Of a stretch of DNA of 64,000 nt, positions 49,296 through 58,676 are shown in pieces. Made by a program: the position numbers and the translations under genes. Origin of the DNA: Pseudomonas sp. MTM4 (lineage in GTDB: Bacteria; Pseudomonadota; Gammaproteobacteria; Pseudomonadales; Pseudomonadaceae); NCBI RefSeq assembly GCF_019355055.1, contig NZ_CP048411.1, forward strand, positions 4,263,001 through 4,327,000, given 5' to 3'. The notes below the pieces were generated by a model that saw nothing but the letters and a program-made list of their open reading frames with translations, made no database searches and was not told the DNA's origin. The stretch's first letter is position 1. Every line of letters begins with the position of its first letter.

Positions 49296-50966
49296 TCAGG
49301 CTGCCTTCGCCTCGGCCTCACGCACCGCGCGGTTCAATGCGCTGAACAGGGCGCGGATGCTCGCCGTGGTGATGTTCTCGTCGATGCCTATGCCATGCAA
49401 CGGGCGCTCACCATCCAGGCGCACTTCGATATAGGCCGCGGCCTTGGCATTGCTGCCGGCACCTATGGCGTGCTCGTGGTAGTCCATGATTTCCAGCTTG
49501 ACCGGCAGTGCCGCGACCAGTGCTTCCAGCGGGCCCTTGCCGATGCCGCGCAGGTTCAGGGTTGCGCCTTCGTTGATCACCTCCACTTCAAGCGCGCTGG
49601 TGCCATTCTCTTCCTGCAGGCGATGACCCTTGAGCGCGTAGGGCGTGACGGCTTGCAAGTATTCGGCTTCCAGCAGTGCATAGATCTGCGCGGCGCTCAT
49701 CTCCAGGCCGAGGCGGTCGGTTTCCTTCTGCACCACCTGGCTGAACTCGATCTGCATGCGCCGTGGCAGGCTGATGCCGTATTCCTGCTCAAGCAGATAG
49801 GTAATGCCGCCCTTGCCGGACTGGCTGTTGACGCGGATCACCGCTTCGTAGCTGCGGCCGATGTCCGCCGGGTCGATCGGCAGGTAAGGCACTTCCCACA
49901 GCTCGTCGGCCTTCTGCACGGCGAAGCCCTTGCGGATCGCATCCTGGTGCGAGCCGGAGAAGGCGGTGTGTACCAGATCGCCGACGTAAGGATGGCGCGG
50001 GTGCACCGGCAACTGGTTGCATTCCTCGACCACCTTGCGCACGGCGTCGATGTCGGAGAAATCCAGCTGCGGATCGACACCCTGGGTGTACATGTTCAGC
50101 GCCACGGTCACCAGATCGACGTTGCCGGTGCGCTCGCCATTGCCGAACAGGCAGCCTTCGACGCGATCGGCGCCGGCCATCAGGCCCAGTTCGGTGGCCG
50201 CCACGCCGGTGCCGCGGTCGTTGTGGGTGTGCAGGCTGATCAGCACGCTGTCACGCTTGGCAATACGGCGACCGAAGTATTCGATCTGATCGGCATAGAT
50301 ATTCGGGGTGGCCGCCTCGATGGTGGCCGGCAGGTTGAGGATCAGCTTCTGCGCGGGCGTCGGCTGGAAGACCTCGATCACCGCGTTACACACCTCGATG
50401 GCGAAATCGGTCTCGGTGGAACTGAATACCTCCGGCGAATACTCGAAGCGCCAGTTGGTCTCTGGCACCGCGGCGGCCAGGCGCTTGATGACTTGCGCCG
50501 CACTGACCGCGATGTTCACCACGCCGGCCTTGTCCTGATTGAAGACGATGCGGCGGAAGCTCGGTGCGGTGGCGTTGTAGTAGTGGACGATGGCCTGCTT
50601 GGCGCCCTTGAGCGATTCGAAGGTGCGGGTGATCAGGTCTTCGCGTGCCTGGGTCAGCACCTGAATGGTCACGTCATTGGGAATGTGGCCGCCTTCGATC
50701 AGTTCACGCACAAAATCAAAATCGGTTTGCGAGGCGGAGGGGAAGCCCACCTCGATTTCCTTGACCCCCACGGCGACCAGCGTCTTGAAAAAACGCATCT
50801 TCTTCGCCGCATCCATCGGCTCGATCAGTGACTGATTGCCGTCGCGCAAGTCGGAGCTGAGCCAGATCGGCGCCTGGGTGATGGTCTTCGACGGCCAGGT
50901 GCGATCAGGGATATCAATAGGGGCGAAGGCGCGATATTTTTTCGACGGATCTTTGAGCATGGTCAT
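49296..50966 (-). CDS. leuA: 2-isopropylmalate synthase (LeuA type 2)
   Basis: First committed enzyme of leucine synthesis, joining acetyl-CoA and 2-ketoisovalerate. The ATG at 50964-50966 ([14 protein letters not shown]) follows CAAGGAAACGCC and gives 556 residues, the long LeuA form of Pseudomonas and actinobacteria. [21 protein letters not shown] and [20 protein letters not shown] carry the active-site and metal residues, and the C-terminal 130 residues form the regulatory domain where leucine binds in this family. The frame extends to 51074 without support. No leader peptide rich in leucine codons was seen upstream. Confidence 0.96.
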   Translation of the reverse strand: MTMLKDPSKKYRAFAPIDIPDRTWPSKTITQAPIWLSSDLRDGNQSLIEPMDAAKKMRFFKTLVAVGVKEIEVGFPSASQTDFDFVRELIEGGHIPNDVTIQVLTQAREDLITRTFESLKGAKQAIVHYYNATAPSFRRIVFNQDKAGVVNIAVSAAQVIKRLAAAVPETNWRFEYSPEVFSSTETDFAIEVCNAVIEVFQPTPAQKLILNLPATIEAATPNIYADQIEYFGRRIAKRDSVLISLHTHNDRGTGVAATELGLMAGADRVEGCLFGNGERTGNVDLVTVALNMYTQGVDPQLDFSDIDAVRKVVEECNQLPVHPRHPYVGDLVHTAFSGSHQDAIRKGFAVQKADELWEVPYLPIDPADIGRSYEAVIRVNSQSGKGGITYLLEQEYGISLPRRMQIEFSQVVQKETDRLGLEMSAAQIYALLEAEYLQAVTPYALKGHRLQEENGTSALEVEVINEGATLNLRGIGKGPLEALVAALPVKLEIMDYHEHAIGAGSNAKAAAYIEVRLDGERPLHGIGIDENITTASIRALFSALNRAVREAEAKAA

Positions 50967-51261
50967 GGCGTTTCCTTGGGGCTCGCTCGTGGCGACAGCA
51001 ATCGGGACCGGTTTTGCCGGCTGGTTATGGTGAAAACTTAGTCCTTTCTGGTTGAGTCGTGCAACAGTTGCCAAAAAATTGGTATGAACTGCTCTGATAG
51101 ATAAGTTGTGCGAGATTTACTGCCGATAATTTCGTTCTTGCTTGCGCTTGCTTGCTCGAAACTTTTGCGGCTTCATGTCGCAGCCGCTTCGGCAAACCGA
51201 GCGTGCGATCATCAGGTACCGGTTCAGCAGAGCCAGGGCACTGTTAACCAAGGATTTGCCG

Positions 51262-51654
51262 GTGACACGCAAACGGCTTTCGACATCAAGTATCTGGCTT
51301 GGCCTGTTCGCCATGCTGATGATTCATGTCGGCCCGTTGTACTCGGCGATACAGACGGCGCAAACCGCCGCTGCGCCGATCGGCGAGCACCATCAGCATG
51401 CCGGCCATGAGTCCTCGCCGGCACACGGTCATCACCGGCAGGCATTGGGCACTGAACCCGCCTGGTTGGCGGCGCTGGAGCTCTGCGGTTATTGCGAACT
51501 GCTGACGCTCAACCCGCCGCTGACGCTTGCCCTCGATCTGGCCTTGCCTCGGCATGAGCCCGAGCATTTCCTCTCCCTGCCCGACGCGCCGCTGATCCCG
51601 GCGTTGCGTCGCAGCAGCGGCTACGCACGCGCTCCCCCGTTTTTCCACAGCTGA
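51262..51654 (+). CDS. DUF2946 histidine-rich membrane-anchored protein
   Basis: A GTG start at 51262, with AAGGA seven bases upstream, gives a 130-residue protein; the open frame runs back to 51142. SIWLGLFAMLMIHVGPLYSAI is a signal anchor. A histidine-rich stretch GEHHQHAGHESSPAHGHHRQ (about residues 43-62) is followed by LELCGYCELLTLNPPL, with the C-G-Y-C pair and the leucine-rich block typical of DUF2946. It ends 54 bases before the copper receptor start, so the two are likely co-transcribed. A role in copper handling is inferred from context and the His/Cys content. Confidence 0.85.
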   Translation: MTRKRLSTSSIWLGLFAMLMIHVGPLYSAIQTAQTAAAPIGEHHQHAGHESSPAHGHHRQALGTEPAWLAALELCGYCELLTLNPPLTLALDLALPRHEPEHFLSLPDAPLIPALRRSSGYARAPPFFHS

Positions 51655-51707
51655 TGCCTGGAGCCGTGTCGCCACGGCTATACCCAAACATTGAAGTGGG
51701 AATTCAC

Positions 51708-53810
51708 ATGACCCGTAATACTCGTGGCCGTCAGGCCCGTGCCTGCCTGTCCAATAGCTTTTCGATCCGATCATCCCGCCTACGTTGGCAGGCCGTCCAT
51801 GCCGCTCTGCTGGGAGTGCTGGCCAATGCTGCGCTGGCGGCCGAGCAGGGCGATCACGCTCATCATCATAGCTCCGTCGAACTCGCGCCGATGGTCATCA
51901 CAGGCGTCGGTCAGCAATCGCCTCTGACCGTGGTCACCGATCCGAAAATCCCGCGCCAGCCCGTTCCGGCCAGTGATGCCGGCGATTACCTACAGACCAT
52001 CCCCGGCTTCTCCGCCGTGCGTGGCGGCGGCTCCAACAGCGATCCGGTGTTTCGCGGCATGTTCGGCTCGCGCCTGAAGCTGCTGGCCAATGGTGCCGAG
52101 ATGCTCGGTGCCTGTCCGAGCCGGATGGACTCGCCCAGCTCCTACATCACCCCGGAGAACTACGATTCGCTGACTGTCATCAAGGGGCCGCAGACCGTGC
52201 TCTGGGGCGCTGGCAACTCGGCGGCGACGATTCTCTTCGAGCGCGAACCTGAAAGCTTCAGCGAGTTGGGCGGGCGCATCGATGCCAGCTTTCTAGTGGG
52301 CTCCGATGGTCGTTTCGATCGCACTATCGATGCCGCCACGGGCAGCGAGCGGGGCTATATCCGCCTACTGGCCAATCGTTCGGATTCGGACGATTACCAG
52401 GACGGTAATGGCGACCGGGTTCATTCGCGCTGGGACAAGTGGAGTACCGACCTGGTGCTTGGCTGGACGCCGGACGAAGACACGTTGCTGGAGCTGACGG
52501 TCGGTCGCGGCGACGGCGAAGCTCGCTACGCGGGGCGCGGTATGGATGGCAGCCAGTTCGAGCGCGAGAGCATCGCCCTGCGTTTCGAGCGGGACAACCT
52601 CGGCGAGGTGCTGCAGAAGATCGAGGCACGGGTCTACTATAACTACGCCGATCACGTGATGGACAACTACAGCCTGCGCACGCCTTCAGGCATGGGCATG
52701 ATGGCCAATCCCATGGCCAGCAATGTCGACCGGCGCACCTTGGGCGGGCGGTTTGCCGCAACCTGGCAGTGGGGCGCCTACGAGCTGGTGGCCGGTGTCG
52801 ATGCGCAGCGCAACGAGCACCGCAAGCGCAACTCCAGCTACGACATGATGACCGGCACGCTGACCGAGCATGACCGCTTCGCCTGGGACCAGGATGCCGA
52901 TTTCCACAACTACGGCTTGTTCGGTGAACTCACCCGTGAGCTGGGTGACGACCGCCGGGTGATCGGCGGCGCACGCCTGGATCATGCCGCCGCCAAGGAT
53001 TACCGCAGCACAGGCCCGTCGGCAGGCGACAGCCGTAGTGACAACCTGCCGAGCGGCTTCCTGCGTTACGAGCATGATCTGCAATCGCTTCCCGCAACGG
53101 CCTATGTGGGCCTTGGTCATACCCAGCGCTTCCCTGATTACTGGGAACTGTTCTCGGGCGGTGCCGATGCCTTCGCCAATGTGCAGCCCGAAAAGACCAC
53201 CCAGCTGGATTTCGGTCTGCAGTACAGCCAGGGCCCGCTCGATGCTTGGGCGTCGGCCTATGTCGGCCAGGTTCGCGACTACATCCTGTTCAGCTACCAG
53301 ACCAACATGATGGGCATGTCCACATCGAGCGCCGACAACATCGACGCGCGCATCATGGGCGGCGAACTGGGCGCCAGCTATCGCCTGAATTCCAATTGGA
53401 AAACCGATGCCAGCCTGGCCTACGCCTGGGGCAAGAACAGCTCCGATGGCGAGGCGTTACCACAGATGCCGCCACTGGAGGGGCGGCTGGGCCTGACCTA
53501 CGAGCAGGGCGACTGGAGCGCGGCCGGTCTCTGGCGTGTGGTGGCGGCGCAGAATCGCGTGGCCGAGAACAAGGGTAACGTGACCAGCAAGGACTTCGAC
53601 GAAAGCTCGGGCTTCGGCGTGTTCTCGCTCAACGGCGCCTATCGCCTGAACCAGAACTTCAAGCTCAGCACCGGTATCGACAACCTGTTCGACAAGGCCT
53701 ACAGCGAGCACCTCAACCAGGCTGGCAATGCCGGTATCGGCCTGTCGGCGGATGAGCGCATCAACGAGCCGGGCCGCACCTGGTGGGCGCGGGCCGATAT
53801 GAGCTTCTGA
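51708..53810 (+). CDS. oprC: TonB-dependent copper receptor OprC/NosA
   Basis: A 700-residue outer-membrane beta-barrel. The long signal peptide ends near residue 44 (LGVLANAALAA), and the mature start has QGDHAHHHSS. The plug contains GDYLQTIPGFSAVRGGGSNSDPVFRGMFGSRLKLL and GACPSRMDSPSSYITPENYDSLTVIKGPQTVLWG, segments typical of the copper receptor family (OprC of P. aeruginosa, NosA of P. stutzeri). Methionine-rich loops MGMMANPMASN and MMGMSTSSADN suit copper. The C-terminal F completes the barrel. NosA is reported to be needed for copper loading of nitrous oxide reductase in P. stutzeri. Confidence 0.94.
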   Translation: MTRNTRGRQARACLSNSFSIRSSRLRWQAVHAALLGVLANAALAAEQGDHAHHHSSVELAPMVITGVGQQSPLTVVTDPKIPRQPVPASDAGDYLQTIPGFSAVRGGGSNSDPVFRGMFGSRLKLLANGAEMLGACPSRMDSPSSYITPENYDSLTVIKGPQTVLWGAGNSAATILFEREPESFSELGGRIDASFLVGSDGRFDRTIDAATGSERGYIRLLANRSDSDDYQDGNGDRVHSRWDKWSTDLVLGWTPDEDTLLELTVGRGDGEARYAGRGMDGSQFERESIALRFERDNLGEVLQKIEARVYYNYADHVMDNYSLRTPSGMGMMANPMASNVDRRTLGGRFAATWQWGAYELVAGVDAQRNEHRKRNSSYDMMTGTLTEHDRFAWDQDADFHNYGLFGELTRELGDDRRVIGGARLDHAAAKDYRSTGPSAGDSRSDNLPSGFLRYEHDLQSLPATAYVGLGHTQRFPDYWELFSGGADAFANVQPEKTTQLDFGLQYSQGPLDAWASAYVGQVRDYILFSYQTNMMGMSTSSADNIDARIMGGELGASYRLNSNWKTDASLAYAWGKNSSDGEALPQMPPLEGRLGLTYEQGDWSAAGLWRVVAAQNRVAENKGNVTSKDFDESSGFGVFSLNGAYRLNQNFKLSTGIDNLFDKAYSEHLNQAGNAGIGLSADERINEPGRTWWARADMSF

Positions 53811-53825
53811 TTGGTCGCTTGGAGG

Positions 53826-53846
53826 AAGGCGGGGCTTTTCCGCCTT
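53826..53846. terminator. Hairpin after oprC
   Basis: AAGGCGG (53826-53832) pairs with CCGCCTT (53840-53846) around GGCTTTT, 16 bases beyond the oprC stop. A second stem, GCCCATG/CATGGGC (53879-53885 and 53900-53906), lies between it and the convergent channel gene. Neither has a T run. Confidence 0.5.
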
Positions 53847-53933
53847 GGACGTAGGCTGGGGTTGTGAAGCGGATTGTTGCCCATGTATCAGGGATGATGC
53901 ATGGGCAGCGCCTGAGTCTTCGTGACGCTACAG

Positions 53934-55223
53934 CTAGCCGGCCGCTTCAGCCGAATGCCTTTCTGGCTGCGGCAGCGCCGGTGCGCCACCCTGCGTCAGC
54001 GACTCGCTCCAACCCATCATGTCCGCCCCGCTCGGGTGCTGGAACACCCGCAGGCCGAACTCCGGCAGGATCGATAGCAGGTGATCGAAAATATCCGACT
54101 GAATCGCCTCGTACGGCACCCAGCTCACGGTGTTGGTGAAGCAGTAGATCTCTAGCGGTAGCCCGTCGGCTGTGGGCGCCATCTGACGCACGATGAATGT
54201 CATGTTCTGATGAATGCCCGGGTGGCTGCGTACATAACGTTCGACGTAAGCGCGGAAGGTGCCGATATTGGTGATGCGCCGGGTATTCACCGGCTCTTGC
54301 CCACGCTCGGCCAGCCTGGCGTTCCAGGCGTCGATATCGCGCTGCTTCTCGCCCAGATAGTCTTCGAGCAAGCTGAAACGATGCAGGTGTTTGCATTCCT
54401 CCTCACTGAGAAAGTGCACGCTTTGCTGGTCAAGAAAGAGGCTGCGCTTGATCCGGCGGCCACCACTCTCCTGCATGCCTCGCCAGTTCTTGAACGAATC
54501 GGAAATGAAGCGCTTGGTCGGAATGCTGGTGATGGTCTTGTCCCAGTTCTGCACCTTGACCGTGTGCAGGGCAATGTCGATCACGTCGCCATCGGCGTTC
54601 AGCTGCGGCATTTCGATCCAGTCGCCGACGCGGATCAGGTCGTTGGAGGTGATCTGCACGCTGGCCACCAGCGACAGCAAGGTGTCCTGGAAGATCAACA
54701 TCAGCACCGCAGCCATGGCACCGAGACCGGAAAGCAGGATCAGCGGCGAGCGGTCGATCAGGGTGGCGATGATCAGGATGGTGGCGATGGCGTAGAGCAC
54801 GATCTTGACGACCTGCAGGTAGCCCTTGATCGGGTGCAGATGGGCGTCGGAGCGGCGCTGGTAGAGCAGGTTGATGATGTCCATCACCGCGCCCAGGGCG
54901 AGGGCGATGGTCAGCACGATAAAACCGCCACAGACGTTTTGCACCACGGTCACGGCGGCTTCCGGCAGGCCTGGAACGGCGCTCACGCCGATCGACAGCA
55001 CCAGTGCCGGGACGATATTGGACAGCCGTTTGATGATGCCGAAATCCTGCAATTCGGCATCGCGCGCATGGCGCAGCAGGCCATAGAGCCCACGCACCAG
55101 GATCCGCTTGACGATCCAGTTGGACAGCCAGGCGGCAAAGATCAGCGCGGCGCAGGCGACCAGCGTTTGCAGTTCGGGGTGGGCTCTGAGCCAGTCCAGC
55201 CAGCCGGCAAACTCGTCAGTCAT
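53934..55223 (-). CDS. MscS-family mechanosensitive channel (YbdG/MscM type)
   Basis: A 429-residue inner-membrane protein. Five hydrophobic segments lead to a pore helix region (LLSGLGAMAAVLMLIFQDTLLSLVASVQI, about residues 163-191), with the conserved MscS beta domain IRVGDWIEMPQLNADGDVIDIALHTVKVQNWDKTITSIPTKRF after it. An insert of about 50 residues within the C-terminal domain (EEECKHLHRFSLLEDYLGEKQRDIDAWN) marks the YbdG subgroup. It opens under membrane tension at low osmolarity. Confidence 0.92.
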   Translation of the reverse strand: MTDEFAGWLDWLRAHPELQTLVACAALIFAAWLSNWIVKRILVRGLYGLLRHARDAELQDFGIIKRLSNIVPALVLSIGVSAVPGLPEAAVTVVQNVCGGFIVLTIALALGAVMDIINLLYQRRSDAHLHPIKGYLQVVKIVLYAIATILIIATLIDRSPLILLSGLGAMAAVLMLIFQDTLLSLVASVQITSNDLIRVGDWIEMPQLNADGDVIDIALHTVKVQNWDKTITSIPTKRFISDSFKNWRGMQESGGRRIKRSLFLDQQSVHFLSEEECKHLHRFSLLEDYLGEKQRDIDAWNARLAERGQEPVNTRRITNIGTFRAYVERYVRSHPGIHQNMTFIVRQMAPTADGLPLEIYCFTNTVSWVPYEAIQSDIFDHLLSILPEFGLRVFQHPSGADMMGWSESLTQGGAPALPQPERHSAEAAG

Positions 55224-55333
55224 TCAATACTCCATCGGTACTTGATACAGCGGGACGTGCTGCAAGGAGGCGGACCTTAACAAAATCCGCCAGTGCAGTC
55301 CCGGCAGTGGACGGGTACGAGCTGCCGTTCGGC

Positions 55334-55876
55334 TCAGCGAATGAATTCACGGCTGATGGACTTGAACAGGTCGGTGCCGGCGCGCTCCATCCATTCGAAG
55401 GCAACCATCTCGCGCGAGACAATCTGCGCGCCGGCCTGACGCATGCGCTGCAACGCCAGCTCCTTGTCGGAGGCGCGGCGCGAGCTGACCGCTTCCTCGA
55501 CCACGAACACCTGGCAGCCGTGCTCCAACAGGTCGAGCACGGTCTGCATGACGCAGACATGGGTCTCACAGCCGCAGACCACGAACTGCTTGCGATCCCC
55601 GCCGGGACGCTTGAACAGTTCGCCGTCTGCGGCGGAGGAGAACTCCATCTTTTCCAGGATGGACTCGGCCTCCACGCCTTCGCGAAGTACGGCTGCGGTC
55701 GGCCCCAACCCCTTGCTGTACTGCTCGGTGATCAGCACCGGCACCTCGACACGTCGGGCGATCTGCTGCAGCCAGGCGGTGTTCTCGATCATGGCGGCGC
55801 TGTCCAGGATGGCCGGCAGCAGGCGCTCTTGGATGTCGATGATCAGCAGGGTGGATTCCGTGGCTTTGATACGCAT
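55334..55876 (-). CDS. Isochorismatase-family hydrolase (YcaC-like)
   Basis: From the ATG at 55874-55876 the 180-residue protein starts MRIKATESTLLIIDIQERLLPAI. The catalytic residues of the cysteine-hydrolase fold are Asp14 (LIIDIQ), Lys76 (ILEKMEFS) and the nucleophile Cys108 (CETHVCVMQTVLDL). QYSKGLGPT is a substrate-loop segment common to YcaC-type proteins. The substrate is unknown. It lies 25 bases after the M23 peptidase stop on the same strand and may share its transcript. The frame extends 22 codons further without support. Confidence 0.88.
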   Translation of the reverse strand: MRIKATESTLLIIDIQERLLPAILDSAAMIENTAWLQQIARRVEVPVLITEQYSKGLGPTAAVLREGVEAESILEKMEFSSAADGELFKRPGGDRKQFVVCGCETHVCVMQTVLDLLEHGCQVFVVEEAVSSRRASDKELALQRMRQAGAQIVSREMVAFEWMERAGTDLFKSISREFIR

Positions 55877-55901
55877 GTCGGTAGCTCCTTTTTGTTGCGG
55901 T

Positions 55902-56726
55902 TCAGAGTTTGAACGCGCCAATGAATATCGACGGATCGACACGTGTGTCGTTAAGGCTGACGTTCCAGTGTAGGTGCGGCCCGGTGGCGCGGCCGGTGGC
56001 GCCGACCTTGCCCAGTATTTCGCCGCGACCGAGCGGGTCGCCGACCTTCACCCCGATCTCGGACAGGTGGCAGAACATGCTGATCAGCCCCTGGCCATGG
56101 TCGACGAAGACCGTCTTGCCATTGAAGAAATAGTCACCAGTGAGGATGACTTTTCCGGCCGCCGGTGCCTTGATCGGTGTGCCGGCTTTGGCGGCGAAAT
56201 CCAGACCTGAATGCGGGTTGCGTTCTTCTCCATTGAAGAAACGACGCAGACCGAAAGGCGAGGAAAGCGGGCCGTCGACGGGCTTGTCGAACAACAGGTT
56301 GCTGGGCTGGTTGGGGTTGAACTGACGATAGGCCTCGGTCTGCTCGGCCAATTCCCGCTCGATGCGTTTGAGGTCCTCGGGGTTCGGATTGACCTGGCGC
56401 TGGTTCTTCAATGTGATGTGCTGGGCGCGGTATTCGCGGTGCTCGACCTGAAAGCTGCGTGGGCTGCCATTGACGTCCACCTGCTGCGCTCCGGGTTTGA
56501 TCGTGAGCGGGATGCCGAGAATGGCAATCCAGCGCTGGCCGTCCTCCCTGATCACCAATGCCGGCTTGCCCTGGTAGCGCACCTGCGGCGTGGCGACGCC
56601 GTCGCCCAGTTCGACCACTGCCACACCGCCTGGCACCGGCTTGTTCAACAGACGGGTGATGAAGCCCTCGGCGTGGGCGGGAAGAGTGAGCACGAGCATA
56701 AGCAGGAAAACGATGACGCGTGGCAT
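55902..56726 (-). CDS. Exported M23 (LytM) peptidase
   Basis: The ATG at 56724-56726 gives a 274-residue protein with signal peptide MPRVIVFLLMLVLTLPAHA (cleavage near residue 19). A beta-rich N-terminal domain (about 25-105) is followed by the lysostaphin-type fold. Zinc ligands are His172 and Asp176 (NPHSGLDFAAK) and His253 in GPHLHW (catalytic His251), so it is probably an active peptidoglycan endopeptidase. An upstream ATG at 56825 lacks a plausible signal peptide. First gene of a possible pair with the isochorismatase. Confidence 0.92.
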   Translation of the reverse strand: MPRVIVFLLMLVLTLPAHAEGFITRLLNKPVPGGVAVVELGDGVATPQVRYQGKPALVIREDGQRWIAILGIPLTIKPGAQQVDVNGSPRSFQVEHREYRAQHITLKNQRQVNPNPEDLKRIERELAEQTEAYRQFNPNQPSNLLFDKPVDGPLSSPFGLRRFFNGEERNPHSGLDFAAKAGTPIKAPAAGKVILTGDYFFNGKTVFVDHGQGLISMFCHLSEIGVKVGDPLGRGEILGKVGATGRATGPHLHWNVSLNDTRVDPSIFIGAFKL

Positions 56727-57059
56727 GGGCGGATCCGCTGGGAGAAATGGCCATCCTCGCGTAAACGCCTGGCGGGGGGAAGGGTATACGGCGTAGGGCT
56801 CCACGGCGCGGTCGTCTGAAAACACTCGTAACCAATCGGTCGTGACGCGCTCCTCGCTGCTGACTATTCTCTCGGTCCCGTATCTACCCCAAGGGCTCCA
56901 TGAACATTCCCTGTACCCAGCCGCGATCGTCGGCCATGACGATCGCGGCGCTCTCCAGCTGCTATTTTTCGATCATTCCAACCTCCGATGTCGCGTTATC
57001 CCACGCGTGCACCGCTTGCGCCGTAGTGCGCCACCTGTCCACCACAGGAGACCGCAAAC
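56727..57059. other. Gene-free region between the M23 peptidase and TerC genes
   Basis: A 333-base divergent control region with no convincing coding frame. It contains a 12-bp perfect stem, GCCGCGATCGTC (56920-56931) and GACGATCGCGGC (56938-56949), with the loop GGCCAT, followed after about 14 bases by a short T run (CTATTTTT, 56962-56969). An AGGAG site precedes the TerC start. I do not see the conserved core of the yybP-ykoY manganese riboswitch. Confidence 0.55.
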
Positions 57060-58634
57060 ATGGAATGGATCGCTGATCCTACGGCCTGGCTGGGCCTTCT
57101 CACGCTTATCGTCCTGGAAATCGTCCTGGGCATCGACAACCTGGTCTTCATCGCCATCCTCGCGGACAAGTTGCCGCCCGAGCAGCGCGACCGTGCGCGC
57201 GTCATCGGCTTGAGCCTGGCGCTGGTGATGCGCCTGGGCCTGCTGGCAAGCATCGCCTGGCTGGTGACGCTCACCGAGCCGTTGGTCGAACTCTTCGGCA
57301 AAAGTTTCTCCGGGCGCGACCTGATCATGCTCGGCGGTGGCCTGTTCCTGTTGTTCAAGGCGACTATGGAACTGCACGAGCGGCTGGAAGGCCGTATGCA
57401 CCAGCACACTGGCAGCAAGGCCTACGCCCGCTTCTGGCCGGTGGTAGCGCAGATCATCGTGCTCGACGCGGTGTTCTCCCTCGATGCGGTGATCACCGCT
57501 GTGGGCATGGTCGAGCATCTGCAGGTGATGATGATCGCCGTGGTCATCTCCATGACGCTGATGCTGCTGGCGAGCAAGCCGCTGACCGCCTTCGTCAATG
57601 CGCGGCCGACGGTGATCATGCTCTGCTTGGGCTTTTTGATGATGATCGGCTTCAGCCTCACTGCCGAAGGCCTGGGCTATCACATTCCGAAGGGCTACCT
57701 GTACGCGGCCATCGGCTTCTCCATCGCCATCGAGTTCTTCAACCAGCTGGCCCGTTCGCGTCGCAAGCGCAGCCTGCAGGGCGCCCGCCCGCTACGCGAA
57801 CGCACCGCCCACGCCGTGCTGCGTATGCTCGGCGGCAAACTGGAAGCCGACGAAGTGGATGACGAGATCGCCGACATGGTGGATCGGAGCGGCCAGGCGG
57901 AGACGGGTTCGCTGTTCAACCGACGCGAGCGGGTGATGATCAGCAGCGTGCTCAATCTTGCCGAGCAGTCCATTCGCACAGTGATGACCGATCGCATGGA
58001 GGTGGACCGCATCAACCTCGACGGCGAGCCCGCGACTATCCAGACGGCGCTGCTCAACTCGCCGCACTCGCGTCTTGTGGTGGCCCGTGGCGATTCGCCG
58101 GACGAGCCGCTGGGCTATGTGCACAAGAAGGAGCTGCTCAAGACGCTGCTCAATGGCGAGGCGCCAGAGATCGAGCCGCTGGTGCGTGCGCCCATCAACC
58201 TGCCAGACAGCTGTACGGTGCTTAGCGCCCTGGAACAAATGCGCCATGCCTCGACCCACATCGCCTTCGTGGTCAACGAATTCGGCGGCTTCGAAGGCCT
58301 GCTGACCTTGACCGATATTCTCGAAGCGATCGCCGGCGAGCTGCCGGATGCCAGCGAGGTGGAGGGACCGGATATCGAGCCGGTGGAGGGTGGCTACCGC
58401 ATCAACGGCGCGGTCAATCTCGCCGTGCTGCGCGAGCGCCTCGGCTTTCGTGCGGTGGCGACCGACGACTACCAGACCCTGTCCGGGCTGGTGATGAGCC
58501 TGCTTGATCGCCTACCGGTGATCGGCGACCAGGTGGAGCACGCCGACTGGCGATTGCACGTCACCGAGGTCAAGGACCGGCGCGTCACGGGGCTATTGCT
58601 CAAGCGGATCGAGGAGCAAGGCGCGGCGAGGTAA
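57060..58634 (+). CDS. TerC-family membrane protein with CBS pair and CorC domain
   Basis: A 524-residue protein starting [39 protein letters not shown], the TerC signature with acidic membrane residues in E-I-V-L-G-I-D-N. Seven hydrophobic segments fill residues 1-230, including [21 protein letters not shown]. After a basic linker come two CBS motifs (about residues 305-425; [42 protein letters not shown]) and a C-terminal CorC/HlyC domain ([26 protein letters not shown]). This is the YegH/YoaE architecture, thought to act in metal ion transport or homeostasis. AGGAG precedes the ATG. Confidence 0.92.
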   Translation: MEWIADPTAWLGLLTLIVLEIVLGIDNLVFIAILADKLPPEQRDRARVIGLSLALVMRLGLLASIAWLVTLTEPLVELFGKSFSGRDLIMLGGGLFLLFKATMELHERLEGRMHQHTGSKAYARFWPVVAQIIVLDAVFSLDAVITAVGMVEHLQVMMIAVVISMTLMLLASKPLTAFVNARPTVIMLCLGFLMMIGFSLTAEGLGYHIPKGYLYAAIGFSIAIEFFNQLARSRRKRSLQGARPLRERTAHAVLRMLGGKLEADEVDDEIADMVDRSGQAETGSLFNRRERVMISSVLNLAEQSIRTVMTDRMEVDRINLDGEPATIQTALLNSPHSRLVVARGDSPDEPLGYVHKKELLKTLLNGEAPEIEPLVRAPINLPDSCTVLSALEQMRHASTHIAFVVNEFGGFEGLLTLTDILEAIAGELPDASEVEGPDIEPVEGGYRINGAVNLAVLRERLGFRAVATDDYQTLSGLVMSLLDRLPVIGDQVEHADWRLHVTEVKDRRVTGLLLKRIEEQGAAR

Positions 58635-58641
58635 GGGACTA

Positions 58642-58670
58642 AAGCCCGGCAGGTATTTCCCGCCGGGCTT
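58642..58670. terminator. Bidirectional terminator-like hairpin between the TerC gene and xseA
   Basis: AAGCCCGGC (58642-58650) pairs with GCCGGGCTT (58662-58670) around an 11-base loop. It lies between the two convergent stop codons. Flanking T and A tracts are short, so termination is probable but not certain. Confidence 0.7.
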
Positions 58671-58676
58671 GCTCGT

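Noticed and set aside
49161..50831. 556-codon plus-strand open frame opposite leuA
   Set aside because: Same kind of antisense shadow; leuA has clear HTHNDRGT and DGNQ motifs, and the opposite product has a repetitive composition.
50967..51261. Leucine leader peptide and attenuator upstream of leuA
   Set aside because: No short frame with a run of leucine codons followed by alternative hairpins and a T run was found.
54210..55280. 356-codon plus-strand open frame opposite the MscS-type channel
   Set aside because: His/Asp/Gln-rich product mirrors hydrophobic codons of the real membrane protein on the other strand.
56727..57059. Manganese (yybP-ykoY) riboswitch upstream of the TerC gene
   Set aside because: The conserved riboswitch core could not be found by eye; only the perfect hairpin is supported.
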